Assembly (NCBI GenBank): GCA_037074765.1
Contig: JBAMDO010000118.1
Span: 107,434 to 171,433, forward strand
Origin: Mansonella perstans
Lineage: Eukaryota > Nematoda > Chromadorea > Rhabditida > Onchocercidae
Length of the DNA stretch: 64,000 nucleotides
Direction of reading: 5' to 3'
Positions within the stretch are counted from its first letter, which is position 1. Every line of letters begins with the position of its first letter. Under the pieces are notes generated by a model. It saw nothing but the letters and a program-made list of their open reading frames with translations, was not told the DNA's origin and searched no databases. The position numbers and the translations under genes are program-made. Of the stretch, positions 27,601 through 40,400 are shown piece by piece.

Positions 27601-30572
27601 AATTAGTTTTTAATTTCTGGCTATTCATGTGTATAAGGTGCAAATTAATTAATTTTACTTTAAAAATTAATGTGATACTTTGTTGTTAAAGTAGATTAAG
27701 TTGATGAATAACAGTGAAATTTTCTGCGTAAATTATTTCATTTTAATAACTTCTGAGTTTGATTTTAGATTCACTGTATTTTGTTTTTAGGCAGTTATAT
27801 AAGCGATATGCCTTTCTACAGTGTGACGATGAAAAGGAACAATTCTTATATCACGTGCTGTCACTAAATGCTGCTGAATTTAACTGTTTTACCAATTCTT
27901 TCAAGAAAACAAGTAATTTCTCGTACTTTCACTATTTTTTTTTCTAAAGAATCTTATGCATTTATAGATAATTTGATGCAAATTTAATCAAAATACTAGA
28001 TCATTTTTCTGCACAATGCTAAATATAGTTATTGGGAAAAGCGTGGGCTTACCGATTATTCTAGTGGAGCATCATAATCATTTTTGAATATTTTAGTCGA
28101 ATAGCATTGTGCAGAAAAATAAATCATGTTTTGGAATAACAATATTAGTACTGTTGTTCATGCGGAAATACTGATTTTGACAATTTCTGGTAATCTTTTA
28201 GCGTGTTTCTGTATTATTTTTAATTTGAGCTTTAGTGCCATGCTAGGTTGCCCAGAAAAAGAAATGTTACGACGGGCTTACATAATATCAGGTTTACATA
28301 ATATCAAGTTCCGAAGTGTTATTCATAAGGTACTTTCAAGTTTCATTTTATCATTTCAGAAATGCAGTACCATGTTTTGTTAGTTAGTCGCAGTTCTCAT
28401 TCAGTTATTCCATGGCCTGTGTGGATCATCATTACGGGATCGTTGTGCTTTACTACTCGAATCATACTGAAGCAGGGCATGCTTGATTTCATATTCGATG
28501 TAAGCAGACATGGTTGTGATTATTCTATTATTTTTTAGTTTTGCTATTAATAAACAGCAGTAATGGGCGTTAAATAGTATCTTATTTTTGACTTTTTAAA
28601 TTGAAAAAATTTGAGAAATAATTTTATGTCGTTCAGATTTCATTCAGTTTCAGTCATTTTAATTCGAAAACTAAATGTTTTTGTTGTTTAACTCTCATTG
28701 AAAAAGGTTGATTTAAAATTTTTTTAGTACAGAAATCTTGGCATATTATCGACATTAAGAATTGGACATGGTAATTTAAATATTTCTAATGAAATATCTC
28801 CGAAATGGTTCCTTGATTATGTACGTGATAATTTTTTCTTGATATTTTCAAAAAATTGTGGCATAATGCGATCATTTTTTAGATTCTTAAGAATTCCAGA
28901 AAATGTTTTATTCAAAAAATTGATTCATGTGTTTAAGTTTCATTGTAGGTCTTAGTGCGAAATGAAATAACAGGACAAAGTTATCGCTTTAACTGTGGAC
29001 GTTGGTTTGGTAAAGGTATTGATGATGGCTCCTTAGAAAGATTGCTTGTTGCGGAAAAAGAACCACAGGTGGTGTTTATTTTTGAAAGTGTTTTATCGAT
29101 AAACGTAGCTGTCAAAAGTTATGCTTTATTTTTGATCTGGAAAATTAGGGATACAAAATTCAGAATAGCCAAGTTTAAAGTCTCGAAATTTAATTTGATT
29201 ACTGTCGCAAGTACTTTTTATCAGGTCAGCAAGAATTCAGTGTTAAATAGAACGTCTCCAATGAATTTTTTATTGTAGATTGCTCCTAACGAAATGATGG
29301 TTGAAGAATATTCTTCGGAACGTATTACTAAAGCTAACTCGAGAAATCGAACTCCTCCAAGATCTCGGTCACCAAGTACTAGCCGATTTGAAACATCAAA
29401 TCGTAAGTTGCCAAGTAACACTTTAATGTTTTTTCAAAGCATATCTAGTTTGATAGTTTAAAGTTACATGGAAGCTCTAATTAGCTGTAAATTTTCAACG
29501 GTAGACTGCAAAGTAGATTTTATTAGAGCCTATAGATTCAAACGTTTTTCTGATATCGTTCAAGAAAGGTTTGAATTTATGAAATCTTAGTTACATACTT
29601 AGAGATACTAAGTTAACTTTATTTTTGGGTGTGAAAATATACAGATTTACAGGTGTACATTTGACAGAAATTCAGCATCAACTTGGGGAAGCAGTGAATG
29701 CGCTGGTCAAATATTTTTATGCTAATGTGGAAGGACATAGTTCTGGGGAATTGACACAGCTGCTTTGTGCGCCGGGGAAAGGCTTCGTTAGCGTGATGGT
29801 TGCTGTTTTCATGTGTGGCCGTCAGGATTCCATTTGGTCCGCTCGTCTTTTTCGTCCATACTATCCATGGGATTACATTGGTATTTGCCATCAAATTATA
29901 AGAAAATTTCAGAAAAATTTTAAAGCAGAAATTTTATTTTCTTTTATTCACATTCCAGGAAAAAGATATCGAGGTAACTTTTCCATTACACATCTTAGAT
30001 TACTGATTACATTTTGCTAAACAAATTTGCTTTGCAGTGAGTAAAGAATAATTTTGGCGACATAATATTGTCTGGCTTTTTTAATTTATTTTTGTTTCAG
30101 AGAAGGTTTGCGTCTGGTTTTCGGATCTAATACATATAGAAGACGCAAAAAGGCTGACAAGAGAACAACGTTCTCTTATCATTCAGGCATGTCGCCTTGT
30201 TCGCCGTATTTCTTCTAATAGTTTTTTGGGGAAAGATGGCAAATTCCAGCTGTTCATTCTAATCACTGTTCGGTAAATTTCACTCTTCTTATAGCTACAC
30301 TATCCATTCAGAAAGCCGAACATACAACATTTTCTTTTATTGAAGAAGCTATGTAGAAATGGAATCTAATAGCAACCTGCATTTTTTTCAGAGACCATAT
30401 ATTATCACGGTTATTGCCGTTGATGGCTTGGACTCCGATAACGTCACAAATGTACGAAGAGCCATCTTTTTTACGAACACCGCATTATTTGAACTATTTA
30501 TCAAAATTGATTAGTTCACTTGACGAATTTCAATTTGTCCTAGAAAAGTCACTCACATATGGTATAGAGTAG
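18698..30572 (+). CDS. DENND5: DENND5 (Rab6IP1)-type DENN/RUN/PLAT protein
   Basis: Rab regulator of Golgi/endosome traffic: DENN domains act as Rab guanine-exchange modules and RUN domains bind Rab6/Rab11 (family knowledge). About 1465 residues. Exons: 18698-18805, 19043-19183, 19731-19856, 20260-20415, 20522-20719, 20903-21101, 21196-21371, 21525-21637, 21876-22100, 22209-22323, 22571-22786, 22911-23073, 23468-23667, 23760-23877, ~24002-24159, 24525-24627, 25430-25460, 25514-25908, 27165-27312, 27452-27580, 27791-27912, 28360-28499, 28728-28820, 28949-29068, 29279-29402, 29653-29880, 30101-30272, 30392-30572. Tripartite DENN ([36 protein letters not shown]), RUN1 ([43 protein letters not shown]), PLAT ([28 protein letters not shown]) and RUN2 ([30 protein letters not shown]). 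The end [10 protein letters not shown] matches the family C-terminus. Uncertain: the junction near 24001, where the acceptor is TTTTCG rather than AG, and the linker exons around 25430-25514. Confidence 0.92.
24160..25429 (+). other. DENND5 introns around RUN1, with one exon inside
   Basis: Mostly intronic AT-rich sequence of the DENND5 gene holding only the exon 24525-24627. Nothing else recognisable; the short open frames are not phase-compatible. Confidence 0.5.
25909..27164 (+). other. Large DENND5 intron with duplicated donor
   Basis: Intron of 1256 bases. Its first 50 bases contain two copies of a 23-base unit (CTTTTAGTGGTAAG...), so the GTAAG donor is present at both 25909 and 25932. 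The two donors leave different reading phases; only the first joins the next exon in frame. The rest shows no exon or element I can support. Confidence 0.6.
28003..28120. repeat. Inverted repeat (hairpin) inside a DENND5 intron
   Basis: ATTTTTCTGCACAATGCT (28003-28020) is the exact reverse complement of 28103-28120, with an 82-base spacer. Eighteen or nineteen paired bases in a row is far beyond chance for neighbouring sequence. Small inverted-repeat element or folded intron RNA are both possible. Confidence 0.8.
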
Positions 30573-32315
30573 TAACCTTAGATTTTGAAGTTGAAATTTA
30601 TTACGTAAAAAATCTAAAATACTTCTTTCTGATTTTTTGTTTGTTCCTTTTTCTCTTTGTTTAATCTAGATATTATTGCGAAGTTGGACGTCATATCTGT
30701 TTTAAAAATTGCTGAATTTATACGGGACCTTTTTTCAGCCACTTCTGCTTTCCAAATTTTGATCTCCATTTACAAAATTGTCTGTAAATAAAACCTAAAA
30801 AGTTTGTAAGGATAACTGTTGTATCAAAATTAGCTGTTATTTGGAAGGAAATATATTTTTTTACTATATTTCGTGCTTGTATAATATCTGCAAAAGATTC
30901 TCGTTTCAAGCGCAGCCATTTTAGATTCCAATTTAATACGCTTCTACTGATGGAAATTAAAAAATATCGTCGTTTCCATTCTACATTGTTACTTTGAACC
31001 TGTTGAAACTTCATGGATTGCTATCTTTTCTTAATATGTTAATTTGACCAAATTTTTAGTACCCTTTTATACGTTCTGTTCTTCGGAATTTTTTTAGCAA
31101 ATTTCGCCTCTTAAAAGATACAATTCGAGGTAGGATTTGTTGGTTTCTACATTTTGAATTTAAAAGATAGTTTGTATCGGGCAGTGCCACATATGGAAGT
31201 TTTGTAGAGCGGAGTTAATATCTATATCCTTAAGCCTGTTTCGACACACAAGCTTCTATTTATTGAAATAATGAGCCTTCCCATTTTTCTCAAAGCATTC
31301 AGCAGTCATCAGAACGGTGAATTTTAAAATGTTATTTCGGATGTCCGAAGATACATTAGACTTTCCGAATTTTCACACAAATTTTAATGAAATTATGAAT
31401 CTTCCTGTTGCTGTTAATACTTTTTCATTAGTTCCCTACCGCTTTTGAATTAAGTTAGCTTAGATAAACTTATTGGCAGCAAGCAAAGCAAGAGTCATAG
31501 GAATCGAAATACAAGATTTTTTGTTCTAAAATAATTTTTGATTGAATTTGTGCTTTAAAATAATGTTTTTCTCATTGCACAATATATGTATTTAGTCTTT
31601 CAGTTTTAGCAAACTTTATCCCAAATTATTTCGAACTTATTTTACGTGTTTGTGTAATAGTACTTTTTTTGTGCTCTTCTGTTTATCATCTTATTTCTTT
31701 TCCTACTTTTACAAATACTTATGTTGCAGACAAACCTCGAAACTAGTTAATTGTATTTTGTAATTGCTGCCTTGTCTTATTTTTTTAATTTTTCATATGT
31801 TGAATTATAGCATGATTGCAGATGTTCGAGAAAATTAAAAGTATATGTTAAGACTTTTTTATCAATCTCAAGTACTTTTCCTTACTTACAAAATTGTTAT
31901 TTCTTTTTATAGATTTATAACTTCGTATAGTTTTTATGACTAAATATTGATTCTGTTTAAAACGAAATTTAAGAGGAATCCTGCAAGAGTGATAGATATT
32001 TTATGTTTAAATTGGTTCCAGTCAACAGATGTATGACTTCTCATTTTCTTGAAAGTGATTATAAAATTTAAATTTTATTAGTCGATGTTTGCCAATGGTT
32101 AATTCATTTAAATCGTATTTTTTAGCAACGGACCAAAAATATAATAGTAACCATAGCTTTTGTTGTTGGAAATGAATTTTTATTAAAATGTACTTTTTGG
32201 GAGGAATTGGATGGAAGATATGTGAATAAGGAATTCATTACACCGACAATTTATGTGAAGTTAAAATCTGTGCAATATTTATGGAAAATCATACAACAAA
32301 TAATGAATGATTAAT
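30573..32315. other. Interval between DENND5 and SQV-7 genes
   Basis: About 1.7 kb. Near the left end an acceptor at 30668-30669 opens a 40-codon frame to a TAA at 30791 that overlaps an AATAAA; it could be an alternative last exon of DENND5 or just 3' UTR. The remainder is AT-rich with no supported exon and should include the promoter of the transporter gene. Confidence 0.5.
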
Positions 32316-35300
32316 ATGGAAAATTCATCTCTTTTAATTCGTATCAGTACCGCGGTATCATATGGTATATGTTCATTGCTGGTCGTTTTTATCAATAAAA
32401 TACTGCTCACCAACTTGAGGTATGCTTCATTTCATTAAATTGTAGTAATATTTGTGTCAAAAATAGGCAGTTAATTGCAGTCTGTTTTTTTTTTTTTTAA
32501 AAATTTATTCAATTTTTTTTTCAGTAGATCAGTGATCTTGTAGTTTATATTTTTCGAGTTCCAGATTTCCATCATTTTTAATTGTTGGATTAGGACAGAT
32601 GGTAGTGACTATTATAGTTTTGTGGTTTTCTGTTATCATGGATTTCATTTCAATTCCTCCATTTGATTCATCCATTCCATTTAAGGTAAGTTTCATGCTA
32701 TTCTGCATTGAAAAATAAAGAAACAAACGTACAAGCATTATCTAAACTGAAGTATTAATCACAAAAAAATGAGTTTTACGATCTGAATTAGAATCTTTGA
32801 AATCTATTATAACACTTGAAGCGCTTTTTTTTTGAATTCTTTGTTATTTTTTTTTCGTTTTTGTTTTAGATTTTTCCACTGCCAGTTTTCTACGTCCTGA
32901 ATTTAATATCCGGATTGGGTGGGACACAAAGGATAAAGTATGTTTTTTTCATTTTGTTCATTTGAAATTTTCAGTAAAAACAAATAGCATGTGAAACTAT
33001 ATCATTATTTCCAGTCTTCCGATGTTCACTGTATTACGTAGATTTTCAATCTTGATGACAATGGTGTTGGAATATGTTATACTTGGGTTAGCTTCTATTT
33101 ATTTATCCACGTTTCTATGCACATAGTCTTTGCATTCTATTTCGAAAACATTTGAAATTTTACAACTACTGACAAGTTGGTTAATTTCAGTTCCTAATGA
33201 ATAATTATTGAAATTGTTCAGTGTTATGATTTAGATCTATTACTAATGAGAATTGTATACATTGGGAAACATCATCCATCGCCAGTTTTCTGATGCATGC
33301 AGTTTAACAAGTAATTAAATTAATCGACGTTAGATCACTGTTTGTTTGTAGTCAAATACGGAGTTTTTGGAAAAGTTCCTATATGTTCTGTCTGAAAAAA
33401 ATTTTTGAACCGGTTTTTTTACAGGAAAAATGTTGTCTTCTTTTTTGAAACTCGATGTAACATTTAGTTGTAAAATAAAAATCAAGTTTAAATTATTTCC
33501 AGATTGCCTTAACATTCCAGTTTTATAGGGTAAAAGCATCGCGTGCGGTGAAAATCTCAGTTGCTTTAATGATTCTAGGTTCTTTGATTGCAGCTGTGTA
33601 AGTTTATTTGATCTTTATAATGTCTTTATCGTAGATTGTAGATCATAAGGCATGTTAGTTCATTTTAACATACGGAAAAATTGATTGTTGAGGAATATTT
33701 TTTTTGATAGACTCATTAAAGTTTTACTACGACGAAGTGTGGCAAGCTGTATGGTGTGGAATATAAAAATAAACTTCGTTGTAAATCTACGGTCTCTTCG
33801 CTGTGGTGCGAGAAACTGTTCTTTGTTTTATGCTAAAAAAAATGCATTTATAGACTTTTTTAGGAAAGAAATGCCGAATAATTTCTTGCATTTGCTATTC
33901 AGCACTTACTATAAATATATCCTGTCTTCAGTATTTTGCTGATTTAATGGGACTAGCTTTTAGTATGAAAACATCGGAGTTGAAAAATTATTTGATAATA
34001 TAGTTCAAAATTAGCACAACGAAAATTTGTTCCAATGTATTTCAATTTACAGGTTTGATTTAACGTTTGACGTTTGGGGATATTTGATGATTTTGACTAA
34101 CGATATTTGTACAGCCTCTAATAGTGTTTACATGAAACAAAAGCTTAATGCTAAGGTATAATTTTAATTTTAATGTTTTGACATGAATATTTCCATACAT
34201 CTATATAGTTGTTTTCCTCCTAATCTTTACCTTTTTATTAAAGATTAAACAATTTCAGAAATTTGATAAATATGGTCTTTTATATTACAATGCGTTGTTC
34301 ATGATTTTTCCTGTGATCATTTTGGCTTGGATAAATCAAGAATTTGAAAAGGTATTGAAAACAACAGTTTGAACGTTTTTTATGCTGCGGGAATTTCATG
34401 CAGTATTATTATTACCATCATGTTATTGTCCTTGTCCTTTTCATTGCTATAATATTGTCATTGTTATTTATTTTACTGTTACTTTATTATAGCATTTTAT
34501 TCCTCGTAATGGTTTAAAATTTCTATTCCAATAATATTCTGCTAAATAACTGAACAGTTAATGCCCTAGAATTTTTGAAATTGTTGTAATATTTTGAACC
34601 AATCAATAACAAATATTTTACCTTTATAATTTTTGGAAACATTTTCTATCTGATATTTTTGCATACAAAAACAAGAATTTAAACAGAAATTCATTAGATC
34701 AGAGTAATTTAGAAGTGGCATACACTTAAATTGAAATAATGGGCTGTTTTTTTTTTTAGGTGCATCAATACATAAGCGCTGGAAATATGACTGCATGGGT
34801 AGTTACTTGCTTATCATTTTCTTTCATTTGTGGCTTTCTGCTCAACTGTTCGATCGTCTTATGTACACAGCACAATAGCGCCCTTACTACTTCATGTGTT
34901 GGTCCAGTTAAAGTAAGTGTTATTTTCAAAATTAAATTGCACTTTGGATAAGAGATTGCAAATGGAATTTATTAATTCGTATGAATGCCGACTTAACGTC
35001 AATTGCCAGAATTTTGTCAGTTACGTCTTCTCTTCCATATAGAATATTGCATCATGATCAAGGAAGCGAATACAATTAGAGTACAATTATTTTTTTTTTT
35101 TTTAGAGTACGAATACAATTATTTAAAATTCCTAGCAAGTTGTTTTTTCTAGTCCTGCTCAAATAAAACTAATTTTAGAATATACTTGTAACTTATATTG
35201 GGATGTTTTCGTCGGGCGACTACTTATTTGGATGGAACAATTTTATCGGTATCAATATCAGTATTATGGGAAGTCTTCTATATACGTACGTAACATTTAA

Positions 35301-35376
35301 AGCAAAGAAAAAAAATGCAGAGCAAACCGTTGACATATTACCTAAAGAAGTTAACAGTCAACAACCTTTACTATAA
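32316..35376 (+). CDS. sqv-7: Golgi nucleotide-sugar transporter, SQV-7/SLC35D family
   Basis: Multi-pass antiporter of the ER/Golgi membrane that brings UDP-sugars (UDP-glucuronate and UDP-N-acetylhexosamines in this family) into the lumen in exchange for UMP, for chondroitin and heparan biosynthesis. Nine phase-matched exons: 32316-32419, 32565-32685, 32870-32937, 33015-33086, 33529-33597, 34053-34155, 34259-34351, 34760-34912, 35179-35376; 326 residues, the usual length. Family hallmarks in order: [144 protein letters not shown]. About ten hydrophobic segments; both ends predicted cytosolic. The tail is lysine-rich (KAKKKN). Start ATG at 32316 fits the family because the first membrane helix follows immediately. 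Substrate preference cannot be read from sequence. Confidence 0.94.
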
Positions 35377-37450
35377 TGTAATTGAATATGAACATGTTAT
35401 TTAAAAATTTTTTTGCTCAGAGAAATTAGAATCTAAGTTGGGGACTTTTTGAAAACAAATGAACTTATTTGTTGCACATATACGAATGATCTCGACTGAT
35501 TTCGTTTTTAAAGAAAATCAATCACTCAATATCATAAATTATTGTTTGCATCTCTTCTCTCTGTCCAGAGATAATTTCATTGCTACTTCTTATTATTTAT
35601 TTGTAAGATATTTGGTAGAGAATGTTCTAACAAATTTTATTGGCACTTCTGTAGGTTCCCGATTCCTATGTACTGCACAATTGCAACAGTCCTTTCTTTT
35701 AGTCGATTATTTAACTTATTTGAATTCCTATTTTTCCACAATTTATACCTTGTTAGTCTCTAATATTACGTGGTTTGTCGCAAAAAAGTTGAGATATTGC
35801 CTTATTTTTGCATTATTTAGCCAATGTAGCGCACTTCAATAAAATATATTTCTTCGTTCTGCACACATGCATCAATGATGATATGGGCAAAATGATCCTG
35901 GGGTAAAAGACCTTGGGCAAAATGATCCTAGGCGAAAGACCCTGGGCAAAATGATCCTGAGCAAAAGACCCCGAGAGTAAAATGATCCTAGGCAAAAGAT
36001 CCTGCCAAAATGCGGCTACCAAATCAGACTAGCTCCTAATGTACCCCAAAACAACAAGCTCATTGTCCTATATTCAAAAGTAAACATGCTCAGAAATGGA
36101 AAGAGATAAGAAACATAAGAATTTCTAAAACTTTTGTTGACCATAAGGATTTTAATGCCTATCCAAATATCAATTTGCTTTACTTACCAAATGTTACTAA
36201 AAATTAATCCTTATTGTACACAATGAGCTAATAACAACTAGCAATAAGTTGATTTCAGAAATGAATGTAATGAAACTAACAGAAGCACTTTTCTAATTTT
36301 AAAATGCTATTTAATAAAGTGTAAATTTACAATACTTATGCTAACCTGCATTTATCATTGATTATTTTTGCTAATATATAAAAGATAAAACAACTCGAAA
36401 ATTCGCAATGAAAACAAATTTCAAAAACGCCATGCAATAAACAGTGACCAGCACTTCAAGAAAAAAAACATATTAATACGGTAAGACATTAAAAAAAAAA
36501 AAAAATCGTGCTTTTTAGAAAAAAAACAAACATGTTTTAGAAACTTGGAATCAATCCATTGTTAAAACTTTTACAATTAAAAACACTGAATTAAATGCAC
36601 AAAGGAAGGAGCGAAACATATTGAATAAAAAAGAACTAAACAATTGCCAAATGGCACATACAACCGCAGCACATCAATCAGTCTTTTTTTTCTCAACCAT
36701 GCACTTCAAACTATTAGTAGTAGTACCCGGGAAATCCTATAAAGCATCAAATAATTGGGTGAAATTGAAATATTGATACAATATTAGCTTGCTAATGGTA
36801 AATGAATATCAGTGGAAATATAAAAATAATTGAAAAAGTAAGCAAAGAATAACGAAATTTATTGTTGGGTTCAATTATACTATCAAAATGTGCACTAACA
36901 GTTTGTTCCACTATCATGTTTGTTTCTGTATTATAATTTCTGCTACAAAAAACTGCATGAAGCGATAACATTTACTATATACAAGTACTGTAGAAATGTA
37001 GTAGTTAGAGTTATAAAACCGGAGAATAAACACAGTAAATGTTCAATAATTGTAAAAAACAATGAAAGCAAAAAAGTGCTTGCAATTTAATTTATCCTAA
37101 AATCCATCATTTAACAAATCTCGAAACATAGCTTTCTGAGAGCACCAGTTAGTAAGATTAGGATCAGCAGATGTATAAATATAAATTTAGGAAACAATAT
37201 AAATCAGCTTATTACTAATTATTACACACTTTTCATATTCAAGCATAATCAAAATAATTCATGTAGTAATCCATACAAAATAAGAGCAATGATCCTATTT
37301 TGTTAATTTCCTGGATCTCTTAAAAAATCACAGAATTTTTTCACAGTTCATAACTTCTACTCTCTAAACAGAGCAAATTTTTCAAAACAACACAATTTTT
37401 CTAATTAAAGATATTTCATATCTGAAATTCTCACGAAGAATATATATTGA
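35377..37450. other. Convergent intergenic region with a minisatellite
   Basis: Lies between the 3' ends of the transporter (+) and the deubiquitinase (-), so it should contain both 3' UTRs. A 127-codon open frame at 35459-35842 follows the transporter stop but has low complexity, many hydrophobic residues and no family match; I treat it as UTR. A minisatellite occupies 35884-36015. The rest is AT-rich without recognisable content. Confidence 0.55.
35884..36015. repeat. Minisatellite, ~29-32 bp units, about four copies
   Basis: Imperfect tandem units of the form GGGCAAAATGATCCT followed by AGGCAAAAGACCCT. Four units with a truncated fifth are visible; they differ by a few substitutions and small indels. 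Its GC content is clearly above that of the surroundings. No coding frame across it is credible. Confidence 0.85.
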
Positions 37451-40400
37451 TCAATTACTATTTGTATTATCAATGGTGCTATTTTTTCCTTGAACTACTG
37501 TGCGCAATAAAATGCTTAAATCATCTACGCATTTAACTTTGAGACTAGTATTCATTTCTTTCCTCAGGAGGAAAAGATCATATCCTGAATTTCCTGTTTT
37601 CACGTTCAGTTTTGGTGCTGGCATACTTGACTGTGTTTTCTGCTCCGATGCATCCAAAATTTTCTAAAAATGTTAATTAGACAGTGCATTGTGCTTTTTA
37701 TCTCTTTCAATTGAAACCGTTTTGATTGAAAACAAATCTACGTCTGGAATCATTTGACACTATAAATTGGAAAAGTTTGCATAACATCTATGAGTTAATG
37801 ATTTCTAAATGTTACCACTGATTTTTTCAGAAAAGAAAAACCGCCTCTGTTAAACAATAATAACATATTTGATAAGCCATTTTTTAAATCTTTCACTTTA
37901 AATTATGGAAATGAAACTACAATATACCTTATTTTTCACAACTACCAAAAAATAATGAAATAAAACAGAGTAAGACATATTTCCACGTTGATTTTTTTTT
38001 GAAAAATGCTATTAATTAATCAAAATAAAAAGGATACTTGATAAACCCAAGGCACTCTTTGTAAACTGTTCGAATTTGATAGCAGCTGATTCCACACAGA
38101 AATGACATACTGGATAGTCTGCAAATTCAGATATTAAACTTCAAAAATTTCCTAATCATTATAAATATATCTTATAAATAACTGAAAAAAGAAAAACCAG
38201 TTATATTTTCTATTTTTTGTTTTCTTCCCCAGCACTTATTAAAACTAAAACTAAAAAAAAATTATTTCTCTATGTGTTAAAAATTATAAAAAATAAGTCC
38301 GAAGTTTTACTGACTTTTTCAGATGCATCGTTATCCATCCTATGCAGTCGAATAATCATTGCTCTGTATTCCTTATCCAAGAAATTTTCATTGTCTGCCA
38401 AAATACTATCGTCCGATTCACCACCGATATGGCCAATGAGGAGCTGACTTATCCTCTGCAGTACTTATAACTGAATATACTGTACGGATTCACTGTGAAC
38501 ATAGCCGATGATTTAACAAAAATCTTTAAAATTTAGATATTCCCTGATGAAACATAAGCACTGCTACAGATGGAACTAAGAACTAAAAACTTACAATGAC
38601 ATAAATGATAAGAAGAGCGTTATGTATCAAGCGGAAAAATAGCTTTTGCTCTAAGTCGGAAGATTTCCCTGTGGCATACATATCAATTTTCTCCATCATT
38701 TGAATCGAAACACAGAGGAGACGCGATTGTTGTATGTCAGCAGAAAGCGCAGTTCTGCCCTGCTTGCTAAAAATATGCATTTCAAGCACAATGATACGTC
38801 CTCTATTTCAAGATTTAAGAAGCAAAAATAATTCAGAGCTGAAATGGTTTTGTCGAATATAAACGAATCAAACGCGGTACAAAACTATACTTGAAAAAAA
38901 AAAATGTAGTCCCTGTTCCAATTAATGATTATCTAATTGCTTGAGACAATACTTACTTTAAAGAAAGATCAATTTTTTTGATCATATCACTCATCACGGC
39001 TACCATTTGACAAAATAATTCATAAAGAACAAGCGTATTCTGAAATGGAAACACAAATAGCAAATCCTACAGCGTACGACGAAATTTTAAAAAAAAAGTA
39101 TATTCGTTTTGCGTTTCAGATTTAAAAAGTATTCAAAATTTGATAAAATAATAAAAGTGCAAAGAATTCAATGCATTAAATGTAATTACATGCAGGACGA
39201 TTTCGGACGACGGATCATCTCCAACAAACTTCTCAACAACTTTCTCGCAAGTTGATACCACATTAGAATATTGACTAAATTTTATTAAAATTCTTTAAAC
39301 GCAGAATAATAAAAAATTTCCAAAATAAAAAAATCGTGACGCGAAAAACAAGCGAGTTTAAAAAAGGTGTTCACAACTTCCACATAAAAAGGTAGAAACT
39401 AAACGAAAAAATTCATTAGATCTAAAAATTATATCTTCACAAAGAGCATGAACAGAAGCATATACTTACGCTATATTGGACACATCCATATTCATTAGCA
39501 CTCTTTCATTAGCATTCGCAATGGACGGATCTATATTCATTAACACTCGTAAAATGAAAATCGATCTTGATGGATTACTTAATGGTATGCCGAATATTGA
39601 CGCCCAATCAATCACGAACATCAATCTATCGATGTAAGGCACATTCGACATTTTTAGTGCATTTTTATAATGATCCATATAATTTGCAAGTAGCTGAAAT
39701 AAAATCGAAATCATAACAAAATGATTTCAGGAAAGAAATAAGAAATAAAAAGCAAAAAATAGTATAATGAAAAGCACATCCTAATGATGTAAAAAAAAAT
39801 CTTCGAGTGAAGTCTTGCCTCTTCTACCAGGTTGAATACACTTTCACTCCGTTCCAAAAACAATTCTTCCATTACATTCAAAGCATTCAAGGCACTGAAA
39901 ACAAACTTTTCTGAAGAAACATAACTGACTGAATTAAATCGATGTATTTGATACAATTCCAATAGTTCATCAGTGATTGTGCTACAATAAAAAAAAGAAG
40001 TCAAATCACTGAGCTGAATCCTACTAAACACAAAAAAAAGTGGAAACCATACGTAACAGGAACATACAACCAGAAACATAACTCCCGCACAATTCTATTT
40101 TACTTAGACTTCTTAAACAACCATGATTCGTTACTCTATGCGTTTCAAATCTGACTTGTCAAAAATACAAGCAAAAATCTCCAACCTTTTCAACATGAAA
40201 CGTCCGAAAAATCGCCCTGCATGCTCATAGTGTCGTTTAAATAATGCACCAAAATCAACTGGACCTTTGTATGATATCATGTCCAGCAAATCCTAAAGTC
40301 GAAAGCTTTAATGTAGATAATATAATATGTCTTAAGCAAGGATGAGAAAAAAATTATAAAATTTCGCCACTTCTTTGCATTACGTACCAAATCTTCACAG

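Noticed and set aside
28202..28329. Open frame containing [18 protein letters not shown] as a DENND5 exon
   Set aside because: It would end in phase 0, while the next exon needs phase 1; joining 27912 directly to 28360 gives the family sequence [15 protein letters not shown].
30718..31014. 98-codon minus-strand open frame
   Set aside because: Antisense to DENND5 3' sequence, no family resemblance and no supporting splice or start context.
35459..35842. 127-codon plus-strand open frame after the transporter
   Set aside because: Follows the transporter stop directly, low-complexity hydrophobic composition, no acceptor near the ATG; better read as 3' UTR.
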